64,000 bases of DNA from Hymenobacter glacieicola (GTDB lineage: Bacteria; Bacteroidota; Bacteroidia; Cytophagales; Hymenobacteraceae), in the NCBI RefSeq assembly GCF_014640315.1, contig NZ_BMGS01000008.1:1-64000 (forward strand), in the 5' to 3' direction. The stretch's first letter is position 1; each line of letters opens with the position of its first letter. Both the position numbers and the translations under genes were made by a program. Below are positions 34,107 through 41,871 of the stretch, one piece after another. The notes below the pieces were generated by a model that was not told where the DNA came from, made no database searches, and saw only the letters and a list, made by a program, of their open reading frames with translations.

Positions 34107-35147
34107 ATGTCAGAAGCAAAAGGCTATGCTGCTCCGGCAGTTAACGCTCCCCTCGTTCCCTTTGATTTCCAGCGCCGCGAGGTAGGCGCCCACGATGTAC
34201 GCATCGAAATCCTGTTCTGCGGCGTCTGCCACTCCGATTTGCACCAGGTGCGCGACGAGTGGGGCGGCTCGGTATTTCCCATGGTGCCCGGCCACGAAAT
34301 TGTGGGCCGCGTAACGGAGGTAGGCGCCCACGTAAAAGGCTTTAAAGCCGGCGACCTAGCCGGCGTGGGCTGCATGGTAAACTCCTGCCAGCACTGCCCC
34401 GAGTGCAACCAGGGCCTGGAGCAGTACTGCGACGAAGGCTTCGTGGGTACCTACGGCGCCACCGACCGCGACGGCACGGTGACCTACGGCGGCTACTCCA
34501 ACAGCATTGTGGTCACGGAGAAATTCGTGCTGCACGTGTCCGAGAAGCTGGATCTGGCCCGCGTGGCCCCGCTGCTGTGCGCCGGCATCACCACTTGGTC
34601 GCCGCTACGCCAGTGGAACGCAAAAGAAGGCGACCGGGTAGCGGTAATGGGCCTGGGTGGCCTGGGCCACATGGCCGTGAAATTTGCCGCCGCCATGGGC
34701 TGCGAGGTAACCGTGTTCAGTACCTCGCCGGGCAAGGAAGCCGATGCCAAGGCCCTGGGCGCCCACAAGTTTGTGGTAACCAAGGACAAGGAGTCAATGA
34801 AGTCCGTGTCGAATTACTTCGACCTGATTATCAACACCGTATCAGCTCCCATGGACCTGGCGCCCTACATCAACACCCTGCGCGTAGATGGCACCATGGT
34901 ACTGCTGGGCGTACCGCCGGAAGCTCCGCAGCTGCACGCCTTCAACCTCATTGCCAAGCGCCGCCGCATTGCCGGCTCCCTGATTGGCGGCATCCAAGAA
35001 ACCCAGGAAATGCTGGATTTCTGCGCCGAGCACAACGTAATGAGCGACATCGAACTCATCCGCATGGACTACATCAACGAGGCCTACGAGCGAATGCTCA
35101 AGTCCGACGTGAAGTACCGCTTCGTGCTGGATTTGGCGACTATCTAG
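34107..35147 (+). CDS. Zinc-dependent alcohol dehydrogenase (CAD family)
   Basis: A 346-aa medium-chain dehydrogenase. Catalytic zinc ligands: FCGVCHSDLHQV and GHEIVGRV. Structural zinc: GCMVNSCQHCPECNQGLEQY. NAD(P) site: GLGGLGHMAVKFAAAMG. The cinnamyl-alcohol dehydrogenase-type C-terminus (YRFVLDLATI) is present. Members (YahK, YjgB) reduce a wide range of aldehydes, usually with NADPH. Substrate unknown. Single gene with its own terminator shortly after the stop. Confidence 0.92.
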   Translation: MSEAKGYAAPAVNAPLVPFDFQRREVGAHDVRIEILFCGVCHSDLHQVRDEWGGSVFPMVPGHEIVGRVTEVGAHVKGFKAGDLAGVGCMVNSCQHCPECNQGLEQYCDEGFVGTYGATDRDGTVTYGGYSNSIVVTEKFVLHVSEKLDLARVAPLLCAGITTWSPLRQWNAKEGDRVAVMGLGGLGHMAVKFAAAMGCEVTVFSTSPGKEADAKALGAHKFVVTKDKESMKSVSNYFDLIINTVSAPMDLAPYINTLRVDGTMVLLGVPPEAPQLHAFNLIAKRRRIAGSLIGGIQETQEMLDFCAEHNVMSDIELIRMDYINEAYERMLKSDVKYRFVLDLATI

Positions 35148-35166
35148 TTGCAAGGACTTAGCATAG

Positions 35167-35202
35167 AAAAAGCCCGGCTGCCAGAAGGTAGTCGGGCTTT
35201 TT
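35167..35202. terminator. Bidirectional hairpin terminator
   Basis: AAAAAGCCCG and CGGGCTTTTT bound a short hairpin; it serves the alcohol dehydrogenase and, on the other strand, the gene at 35213. Confidence 0.8.
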
Positions 35203-35212
35203 GCTGCAAAAT

Positions 35213-35836
35213 TCAGGGTGCCGCAGCTAGGCGGCTTTTTGACGAAAAGAGGCGACCAACCAGCGTGGCCCAGAGGCCTATACTGGCAACTGTGAGCAGG
35301 TTAGAAAGCCAGCTACCCAGTTCAGTGAGCGTATAGCCAGCCACTGCGGCGGCAATACGGCCAGACGTATCCACGGCGGTGAAATCTTGTGGGAAAGTAA
35401 TGTCAGCTTGAAGAAGTGTATCAAAGTGAATAGGAGCGTAATACCAGTTGCCATTGTGCTGGTAGGCTACCTCCAAGCCATTTTGGCTTTCTGATTCCAA
35501 CACTACCTCTTTGCCAGAAGTTAGCAAATACTCTACCCATTCAACCTGCCATGTTCCTTTGGGGTATTGCCACAGGAAATACAACTTGTCTACGTGGTGC
35601 TCAGGGTTTTTGATGATAACCGAACCAGGCGTAGAAGCCGCAGTACCCGGTGAGCTTAACAGAAAATTAATTCCGGTTAGCGGTATGGCCACTATGATAA
35701 TGGTAAGAATAATGGGCCACTTGACCGATGCAACACGTGGCCTCAAAAGCAATTTTGCTAGTAGGCTCACGATGAAAAAGTCTGCCGCAATAATCAGGAT
35801 GGCTAATGGCGAGTTTAGTTGATATAGCACAAGCAA
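35213..35836 (-). CDS. Hypothetical membrane protein
   Basis: A 207-aa protein with two N-terminal membrane helices (LAILIIAADFFIVSLLAKLL and KWPIILTIIIVAIPLTGINF) and a third near the end (LLTVASIGLWATLVGRLF). A soluble domain lies between (IKNPEHHVDKLYFLWQYPKG to ADITFPQDFTAVDTSG). No ATG exists at the N-terminus: TTG at 35836 or GTG at 35830 must be used, so the start is uncertain. It is more AT-rich than most neighbours. Function unknown. Confidence 0.6.
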   Translation of the reverse strand: MLVLYQLNSPLAILIIAADFFIVSLLAKLLLRPRVASVKWPIILTIIIVAIPLTGINFLLSSPGTAASTPGSVIIKNPEHHVDKLYFLWQYPKGTWQVEWVEYLLTSGKEVVLESESQNGLEVAYQHNGNWYYAPIHFDTLLQADITFPQDFTAVDTSGRIAAAVAGYTLTELGSWLSNLLTVASIGLWATLVGRLFSSKSRLAAAP

Positions 35837-35865
35837 TAGTAGATTTAGTAGGTAAAATCACCTTT

Positions 35866-36354
35866 TTACTCCTTCTCCACCGGATACCGAAACGTGCCTT
35901 CCAAGGTCAGGCGCTTGCCCCCACGGCCTGATTCGCAGACCTGGCAGCGGTAGGTACCCATCAGCCAGTGCCGGGCCGCATTTACGCCGGTGATGGTAAC
36001 GGAGCCGGGGTTATCGGGGCAGGATTTGGAGTAGGCGGCGGTGCTGCCGTAGCGGTAGGAAGCGTCGCGGTTGCGCCCGCTCAGGATTTCCTGGAAGCTG
36101 TATGTGCCGGCCTGAATCGAGAACCGGTCGATGATGATGGTCAGGCCTTCCCCGTCGGGGTCGTCGACCCGCACGATATTAAGGCGAAGGGCCCGGTCGG
36201 CGCCCAGGTAAAAGCGGGAGCTGGTGGTGTCCGTCGCCACCGCTTGTCCGTTGATGCGCAGGGTAAGTACGCGGGCCGAGTCGGGGGTAGGGCGGCTGCT
36301 TTTGGGCGCCAGACCCAGTAGCGGAAGTAGCAGGAGAAGCAGGAAGCGGTTCAT
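35866..36354 (-). CDS. Exported hypothetical protein
   Basis: A 162-aa secreted protein with a signal peptide (MNRFLLLLLLPLLGLAPKSS). It has four Cys, two as CQVCESGR near the end, and a pattern of short beta strands (LRINGQAVATDTTSSRFYLG). The Cys pair suggests a disulfide or metal site. It may sit in the periplasm or outside the cell. Function unknown. Start ATG 36354 is chosen because of the signal peptide. Confidence 0.7.
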   Translation of the reverse strand: MNRFLLLLLLPLLGLAPKSSRPTPDSARVLTLRINGQAVATDTTSSRFYLGADRALRLNIVRVDDPDGEGLTIIIDRFSIQAGTYSFQEILSGRNRDASYRYGSTAAYSKSCPDNPGSVTITGVNAARHWLMGTYRCQVCESGRGGKRLTLEGTFRYPVEKE

Positions 36355-36535
36355 CGGGCCTGGGAAAGGCAAAAATCAGCCCAGAAGATCTGGAAAGTAT
36401 GGAATACAAGGCGGGATTGCTGCTAACAGAACGTGCAGTTCCCTCAAGCTAGTACTATCCAGCTAAATCGATGAAAGCACCTATCATGCCGAGCGGACGC
36501 CAAGTTTCTAGCGCGCTGACGGCAGCGTGGGTGTA

Positions 36536-36557
36536 GAGACGCAACATCTTGCGTCTC
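36536..36557. repeat. Short palindromic repeat GAGACGCAA...TTGCGTCTC
   Basis: Perfect 9-bp arms with a 4-base loop. Close by, at about 36630-36665, another hairpin-like segment occurs (GTTGCGGTTCTACAACCGCG). The remaining bases of the 397-bp gap from 36355 to 36751 hold no gene. Confidence 0.6.
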
Positions 36558-36751
36558 GATGTTGCACGACTGGTTTAGAACAGCAGGTCTAGCACTATAC
36601 CAGGTAAAACAACCTCAGCACCGACGAGAGGCAAGGTGTTGCGGTTCTACAACCGCGCAACAAGCTAAGCCTGAGGCTTGACCTTGGCAGAATGGACGCG
36701 GGTGTAACAGCAGGTGCCTTTGGGTGGCAGCAGTTTCTTCCCAATTGATGG

Positions 36752-37948
36752 CTACTCCTGCCGGCCGGGATAGTGCTGCAGGGCTACCTCCAGGCAGTCC
36801 ATGGCTTGGTTGATAACGTGCTGGTTTACCACGTAGGCCAGGCGCATCTGCTGGCGGCCAAGGTGGGCAGTAGCGTAAAAACCCGCCGCCGGCGACACCA
36901 TCAGGGTCTGGCCCTGATACTGAAACTCCTCCAGCAGCCACTTCGCAAACCGCTCGGCATCATCCACGGGGAGGTGACAGAGCACGTAGAAGGCCCCGCG
37001 GGGTAGGGGACATTGCACGCCCGGCATGGCCCGCAGGCGGCGTACCATCAGGTCGCGGCGGGCCTGGTATTCGGCTTTGGTGTGGTCGAAGTAGTCCTCG
37101 GGCAGGTCGGCGGCAGCTTCGGCCAGCAATTGGCCCAGGCCTGGTGGACATACCCGCAGTTGGGCCAGCTTGAAAATAACGTCGCGCAGGGCCTTGTTTT
37201 TCGTGACCAGCGCCCCAATGCGGGCCCCACAGGCACTGTAGCGCTTCGAAATCGTGTCGAGGAGCACAATGTGGTTATCGGCCCCTGACAGGTGCAGGGC
37301 GCTGGTGTACTCGTCGTCGTAGCAGAACTCCCGGTAGGCTTCGTCGGAAAGCAGGTACAGGTTATGGCGTAGGCACAGGTCCTTGAGCTGCTCCATTTCC
37401 TGGCGGCTGTACACGTAGCCGGTTGGGTTGTTGGGGCTGCAGATAAGGATGGCCTTGGTGCGGGGCGTGATTTTCTGCTCGAACTCCGCAATGGGCGGCA
37501 AGGCGAAATCCTGCTCCAGGTGCGAGGCTACGGGCACTACGTGCGTACCCGTGGCAACGGCAAAGGCCTGGTACGGACCGTAAAACGGCTCGGGCACAAT
37601 AAACTCGTCGCCGGGGTTCAAGCAGGCCAGCAGGGCAAAGGAAATAGATTCGCTGCCCCCGGTTGTTACCAGAATATCCTCGGCCACCACGGGTAGACCC
37701 AGGCGCTGGTAGTACTCGGCCAGTTTTTGGCGGTAGCTCAAGGTACCGGCGGTAGGGCCGTACTCCAGCACCCGAATATCGGCCTGCTGCACCGCCGCTA
37801 GCATGGCCGGTGGCGTTTCAATATCAGGCTGGCCAATATTAAGCGGATGCACCGTAATGCCGCGCTGCCGGGCCGCATCGGCATACGGAGTGAGTCGGCG
37901 GTAAGGAGAGGGGGGCAGGGCCAGCCCACGCTGCGAAATCTGAAGCAT
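36752..37948 (-). CDS. Pyridoxal-phosphate aminotransferase (class I/II)
   Basis: A 398-aa fold-type I aminotransferase. Features: NIGQPDIETP near the N-terminus, EYGPTAGTLSYRQKLAEYY, ILVTTGGSESISFALLA, the SPNNPTGYVYSRQEM block, SDEAYREFCY, and the PLP lysine in LDTISKRYSACGARIGAL (about residue 235). It resembles aspartate/aromatic aminotransferases of the AspB group. Start ATG 37948 fits the family. Substrate not assigned; amino acid metabolism. Transcribed alone. Confidence 0.9.
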   Translation of the reverse strand: MLQISQRGLALPPSPYRRLTPYADAARQRGITVHPLNIGQPDIETPPAMLAAVQQADIRVLEYGPTAGTLSYRQKLAEYYQRLGLPVVAEDILVTTGGSESISFALLACLNPGDEFIVPEPFYGPYQAFAVATGTHVVPVASHLEQDFALPPIAEFEQKITPRTKAILICSPNNPTGYVYSRQEMEQLKDLCLRHNLYLLSDEAYREFCYDDEYTSALHLSGADNHIVLLDTISKRYSACGARIGALVTKNKALRDVIFKLAQLRVCPPGLGQLLAEAAADLPEDYFDHTKAEYQARRDLMVRRLRAMPGVQCPLPRGAFYVLCHLPVDDAERFAKWLLEEFQYQGQTLMVSPAAGFYATAHLGRQQMRLAYVVNQHVINQAMDCLEVALQHYPGRQE

Positions 37949-38157
37949 GGGCTTAAAGATAGGCCACGGGGGCAGAAGCACCAGCTTTTTCGAAAGTTCT
38001 TGGTGGCCAGGCCGCTCGTCAAGAATTGGTAAAAATCATCTTGCTGAGACCCTGGAGCCGAAATAACGCGTGGTACTAGCGTACCCAACGCCAAGAAGGC
38101 TACCCGTGGTAAGTGCCGGCAGCCAAACCCCGCGGCTGGCGGGCTGGTTATGCTGCC

Positions 38158-38691
38158 ATGACTGCATCTGCTGCTAACCTGCCGGAAGTGTGGCTGCGGG
38201 GCCCGCTGCCCGATGTACCGCCCCTGCTCCAGCCCGTGGCCCACGCCCTGCTGCAGGCCCGCGAGGAACTCCAGGCTGCCCTCCACGATTTCCCTGACCA
38301 CCTGCTTTCAGCCCGGCCCGCCGGGGTAGCGTCAGTAGGGTTTCACCTGCGCCACCTGGCCGGCGTCCTCGACCGGATGCAAACCTACGCCCGCCACGAG
38401 CCGCTTACGGAAGCCCAATTTACGTTTCTGGCGGCCGAAAAAGAGGGTTCCGAGCCGCCACAAAGCACCCAGGACTTGCTCCAGGCGTTTTCCGTGCAAG
38501 TGGAAGGTATGCTGGCTACCCTGCGCGCTACCTCTGAGGCCATACTGCCGGAGTTTCGGCCGGTGGGGCGGGCCAGGCTGCCGAGCACCGTAATGGGGCT
38601 GCTGGTGCACGCCGCCGAGCACACCACCCGCCACACGGGCCAGGTGCTAGTAACGGCCCGCGTGGTACGGGCTGGATTAGGAGTAGGGTAA
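38158..38691 (+). CDS. DinB family protein
   Basis: A 177-aa DinB/YfiT-type four-helix bundle. The metal-binding His are seen in VGFHLRHLAGVLDRMQTY (one) and LLVHAAEHTTRHTGQVLVTA (two). Members act as thiol-dependent transferases or have no known role; not the DNA polymerase DinB. Start ATG 38158 follows an 81-bp poorly conserved lead. No operon partners. Confidence 0.85.
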   Translation: MTASAANLPEVWLRGPLPDVPPLLQPVAHALLQAREELQAALHDFPDHLLSARPAGVASVGFHLRHLAGVLDRMQTYARHEPLTEAQFTFLAAEKEGSEPPQSTQDLLQAFSVQVEGMLATLRATSEAILPEFRPVGRARLPSTVMGLLVHAAEHTTRHTGQVLVTARVVRAGLGVG

Positions 38692-38796
38692 AAAGAAGGT
38701 GGCTGTTCGGCTAAGGTGGCTTGGTGTGGCTTGATCATTGGACAATTTCTGGGTAGGTTGCGGTAGTACGCGTTGCCCCATCCTACCCACCCCGCT

Positions 38797-39231
38797 ATGA
38801 TTACCCCGCTTTCCGCCCCCGATTTTCTGGAGCTGCACTACCGCGACGACCTGCAGATTTTGTTGGGCCGCTGGACTAGGCCTATTACCCTGGAAGAGTC
38901 AAGAAAGGGGTACACCCGCATGCTGGAGGCAGCGCGCCAGTACCAGGCCCGGTTCTGGCTCCTGGATATCCGGCGGCGCCCACATGTAGACAATGCCAAC
39001 GTGCAGTGGCTGGTCAGCAGCTATTACCCGGAGCTACCCCTGGCGCTGGGCGGCACCGTGTACCTGGCCTACCTGCTGGCCCCGGACCTGAAGCGTGAGT
39101 TGACCGAGAGCGGCTTGGTTCCGGCCGATGAAGCCTACGAAGGTCACTCCTTCCAGATGGGAAAATTCACGGCCGAGCAGGAGGCTACGACGTGGCTGCA
39201 GGCTAAGCAAGCAACTGAAAAGCAACTCTGA
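38797..39231 (+). CDS. Hypothetical protein, STAS-like
   Basis: A 144-aa soluble protein starting MITPLSAPDFLELHYRDDLQ. It has an alternating alpha/beta pattern (LQILLGRWTRPITLEESRKG, then FWLLDIRRRPHVDNANVQWL) that resembles the SpoIIAA-like or STAS fold in Bacteroidota proteins. No catalytic motif. It is followed by an SDR gene 68 bp downstream and may share a transcript. Assignment to the fold is tentative. Confidence 0.6.
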   Translation: MITPLSAPDFLELHYRDDLQILLGRWTRPITLEESRKGYTRMLEAARQYQARFWLLDIRRRPHVDNANVQWLVSSYYPELPLALGGTVYLAYLLAPDLKRELTESGLVPADEAYEGHSFQMGKFTAEQEATTWLQAKQATEKQL

Positions 39232-39299
39232 ACCCAGACTCCACCATAACCCCTCGGGCCTTCCTGGCGTTGGGTAAAGCTCAATCCTTTACCACTGCT

Positions 39300-40163
39300 A
39301 TGGAAAATAAACCAACCACCTTGCCCCCGCAAGCTCAAGATCAGCAACCGGGAATCGAACAGGAAATGACCCCCCAGCCGGAATACATCCGGGCTGGCTA
39401 TAAAGGAAGCGAGAAGCTGCAAGGCAAAGTAGCCCTGATTACGGGCGGCGACTCCGGAATTGGCCGGGCCGTTTCCGTACATTTTGCCCGCGAAGGCGCC
39501 GATGTGGCCTTTACCTATCTGCCCCAGGAAGAGCAGGACGCTTACGAAACGCGCCAGCTGGTGGAAGCCGAAGGGCGCCGCTGCCTGACCTTGCCCGGCG
39601 ACCTGCGCGACCCGCAGTTCTGCCAGTCCATCGTCGATCAAACGGTGCAGGAGCTGGGCCAGCTCAACATCCTGGTGAACAACGCCGCCGAGCAGTTCGT
39701 GAATCAGGATGTGGCCGACATCCCGGATGAGCAGTGGCTTGATACGTTCCAAGTCAACTTCTTCTCCTTTGTGCGCGTGACCAAAGCGGCGCTGGCGCAC
39801 CTGCAGGAGGGCGACTCTATCATCAACACGTCCTCCATCAATGCCTACCGCGGCAACCAGCAGCTCGTAGACTATACCTCCACGAAAGGCGCCATTACGG
39901 CCTATACCCGCTCTATTGCGCAGCAGCTGGCCGAAAAGAAAATTCGGGTAAACTCGGTAGCACCCGGCCCCATCTGGACCCCGCTCATTCCGGCCTCTTT
40001 CCCCCCCGAAAAGGTAGCTTCCTTCGGCAAGGATACCACCATGAAACGGCCCGGCCAGCCCTCCGAGGTTGCGCCTGCCTACGTGTTTTTGGCCTCCGAA
40101 GACGCCTCCTACATCACGGGCCAGGCCATTCACCCGAACGGGGGAGAGGTGCTCAATACCTAA
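39300..40163 (+). CDS. Short-chain dehydrogenase/reductase, YghA/YhdF-like
   Basis: A 287-aa SDR with the extra N-terminal segment typical of the YghA/YhdF stress-linked group (QPEYIRAGYKGSEKLQGKVALITGGDSGIG). NAD(P) motif GGDSGIGRAV, NNAAEQ in place of NNAG, catalytic Ser in NTSSINAYRG, YTSTKGA with Tyr and Lys. Length and N-terminal extension match general-stress SDRs. Start ATG 39300 (MENKPTT). Substrate unknown. Confidence 0.9.
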   Translation: MENKPTTLPPQAQDQQPGIEQEMTPQPEYIRAGYKGSEKLQGKVALITGGDSGIGRAVSVHFAREGADVAFTYLPQEEQDAYETRQLVEAEGRRCLTLPGDLRDPQFCQSIVDQTVQELGQLNILVNNAAEQFVNQDVADIPDEQWLDTFQVNFFSFVRVTKAALAHLQEGDSIINTSSINAYRGNQQLVDYTSTKGAITAYTRSIAQQLAEKKIRVNSVAPGPIWTPLIPASFPPEKVASFGKDTTMKRPGQPSEVAPAYVFLASEDASYITGQAIHPNGGEVLNT

Positions 40164-40189
40164 TAGTGAGCAGGGCGTATTTCAGCAAA

Positions 40190-40217
40190 AAAGGGCACCC
40201 GGTTTCGGGTGCCCTTT
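40190..40217. terminator. Bidirectional hairpin terminator
   Basis: AAAGGGCACCC and GGGTGCCCTTT form an 11-bp stem. It serves the SDR and, on the minus strand, the astacin-like gene. Confidence 0.8.
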
Positions 40218-40241
40218 CTGATTATACCAACCCCTGACGGC

Positions 40242-41096
40242 TTAGTACATGGCATCAATGCCGCTCTTGTCGCCAGCCGAAAGGCCCGCGCGCTGAATCT
40301 CAAACGTGGAGCCGTCTTTTTTCGTGATGGTGGGCTGGCCGTTGGAAGAGAACGAGAACGAGCCGTACATCATGATGGAGCCGAAATCGAGCATGCCGTA
40401 GTCGGTGCCGCTGTAACCGGAGGTGGAGTACTTCGAGAAGTTGTTTTCGTAGCCGGCCTGAATGTTCTGGGTGAGAATGTTTACGTAGGTGTCCCGGTCG
40501 TTGCGGGTTTGCTCGTGGAACAGGCCCAGCGCGTGGCCGATTTCGTGGATGTTGTTGCCCGTAGTGCAGCCCGAAGCCAGGTTAATGTACTGGCGTCCGC
40601 CTATCATCCCGATGTTGGAAGAGCAGCCTGAACCTACCCGGAAGGTAACGTAGTTGGCTTGGGTTGTGCGCTTTACGAAGCGGATGGGCGTGTTGGCCTG
40701 CCAGTGGGCAATGGCGTCAGTTACGCGGGCCTGGTTGGGCAGCGCAGCATCAATGGTGTAATACACCACCGCGGAAGGCCACCGCCCGGAGGTACGGCCG
40801 GCGCTTTCGGGCTGGGCCGTTCCGTTTGATTTTGCTACCTGGTCGGCCGTCAGGATAATGTCGCCCTCATAAATCAACTCGCCATTAATGCTGCGGTACT
40901 CAATGGGCTGGCCGCTGAGGTAGCCCGCCCGGCTTTCGCCAGTCTGGCCGGGGTAGGCCTGCTCCACTTTGGCGTCTTGCTGGTGGCTGGCTACCGGCTG
41001 CACTGCGGCCGACTCGTGGTCTTTGCTGCAGCTAAACAGTGAAACGGTGCCCAGGGTAGCCAAGAAGGCCAAGCGAGAGAATTGAGGTACGCGCAT
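40242..41096 (-). CDS. Astacin-type (M12A) metalloprotease lipoprotein
   Basis: A 284-aa secreted zinc protease. The lipobox Cys is residue 23 (SLFSCSKD). The zinc motif HEIGHALGLFHE at residues 184-195 is the astacin type (HExxHxxGxxHE), and SIMMYGS gives the Met-turn with the downstream Tyr-like element. A propeptide lies between the lipobox and the catalytic domain (about 25-105). It resembles flavastacin of flavobacteria. It would degrade proteins at the outer membrane or outside the cell. Single gene. Confidence 0.9.
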   Translation of the reverse strand: MRVPQFSRLAFLATLGTVSLFSCSKDHESAAVQPVASHQQDAKVEQAYPGQTGESRAGYLSGQPIEYRSINGELIYEGDIILTADQVAKSNGTAQPESAGRTSGRWPSAVVYYTIDAALPNQARVTDAIAHWQANTPIRFVKRTTQANYVTFRVGSGCSSNIGMIGGRQYINLASGCTTGNNIHEIGHALGLFHEQTRNDRDTYVNILTQNIQAGYENNFSKYSTSGYSGTDYGMLDFGSIMMYGSFSFSSNGQPTITKKDGSTFEIQRAGLSAGDKSGIDAMY

Positions 41097-41332
41097 GTGG
41101 TTTGGGTTTTGGTTGTGATAGAGAGGGAAAGCTGTAAGAAATCCGAAGACTTTCTTCAATACGACGGGCAAAATAGTGTCAATAATTCAAAACTAAACTA
41201 AAATCCATGAATTAATTTAAGTGATATGGCTTATATATTGTAATTTTAATAAAATCGCTGCGGGGGTAGGGCGCTTCCTATCCGCTGCCTGGCTTTGGCT
41301 ACCCCATGGCTACGGGCCCCAATAAAAAGCAA

Positions 41333-41370
41333 AACGAGGCCGCCAGCCCGAGCGGGATGACGGCCTCGTT
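41333..41370 (-). terminator. Terminator of the DUF3817 gene
   Basis: AACGAGGCCG and CGGCCTCGTT form a 10-bp stem with an inner loop, 34 bp past the stop at 41404. The roughly 240 bp between 41097 and this hairpin are AT-rich and contain no gene. Confidence 0.7.
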
Positions 41371-41403
41371 GGGGGCTTACAACAAAGGATGCGCAGTGTA
41401 GTG

Positions 41404-41703
41404 CTATTCCCGAAACAGTTGCTTATCGGCCCAGAACGTACCAAACGGTACCAGGGAAAGAGCCAGCGCCAACAGCGCCTTCCGCCACGACCAACTGCGC
41501 TCCAGGCTTACCTGCAGTACCAGCAGCACATAGGCCACAAACAGCACCCCATGGGCCATGCCTACTACACGCACTGCCGCAGGCTGCCCGAAAAAGTACT
41601 TCAGCGGCATGGCAATGCCCAACAGCACCAAAAATGAAACTCCTTCCAGAAAACCAACCGCCCGCAAGCGGCCTAAAGACGTCCGTAGCAACGAAGAAAG
41701 CAT
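41404..41703 (-). CDS. DUF3817 membrane protein
   Basis: A 99-aa protein of the DUF3817 family with three membrane helices: FLEGVSFLVLLGIAMPLKYF (including the family's EGxSFLxLLxIAMPLKY), AHGVLFVAYVLLVLQVSLER and the last one with PFGTFWADKQL. It is a small inner-membrane protein common in Bacteroidota and actinobacteria. Function unknown. Single gene. Confidence 0.88.
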   Translation of the reverse strand: MLSSLLRTSLGRLRAVGFLEGVSFLVLLGIAMPLKYFFGQPAAVRVVGMAHGVLFVAYVLLVLQVSLERSWSWRKALLALALSLVPFGTFWADKQLFRE

Positions 41704-41813
41704 AAGATACTATGGTCAATGAAGCAGCAAGTTACGCTGCGGTTGGCTATGGGTGTACCCGCGCTAGCCCAGGTGCCAGATAAAGTCGATGTGCAGCAGT
41801 CACTGGCAGGTTA

Positions 41814-41853
41814 CACGCAAAAGGGAAGCCCTTGCGAGCTTCCCTTTTGCGTG
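41814..41853 (-). terminator. Terminator after the type IX cargo gene
   Basis: CACGCAAAAGGGAAGC and GCTTCCCTTTTGCGTG form a perfect 16-bp stem 19 bp past the stop at 41872. Confidence 0.85.
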
Positions 41854-41871
41854 CGAATCACTTTCGAAAAC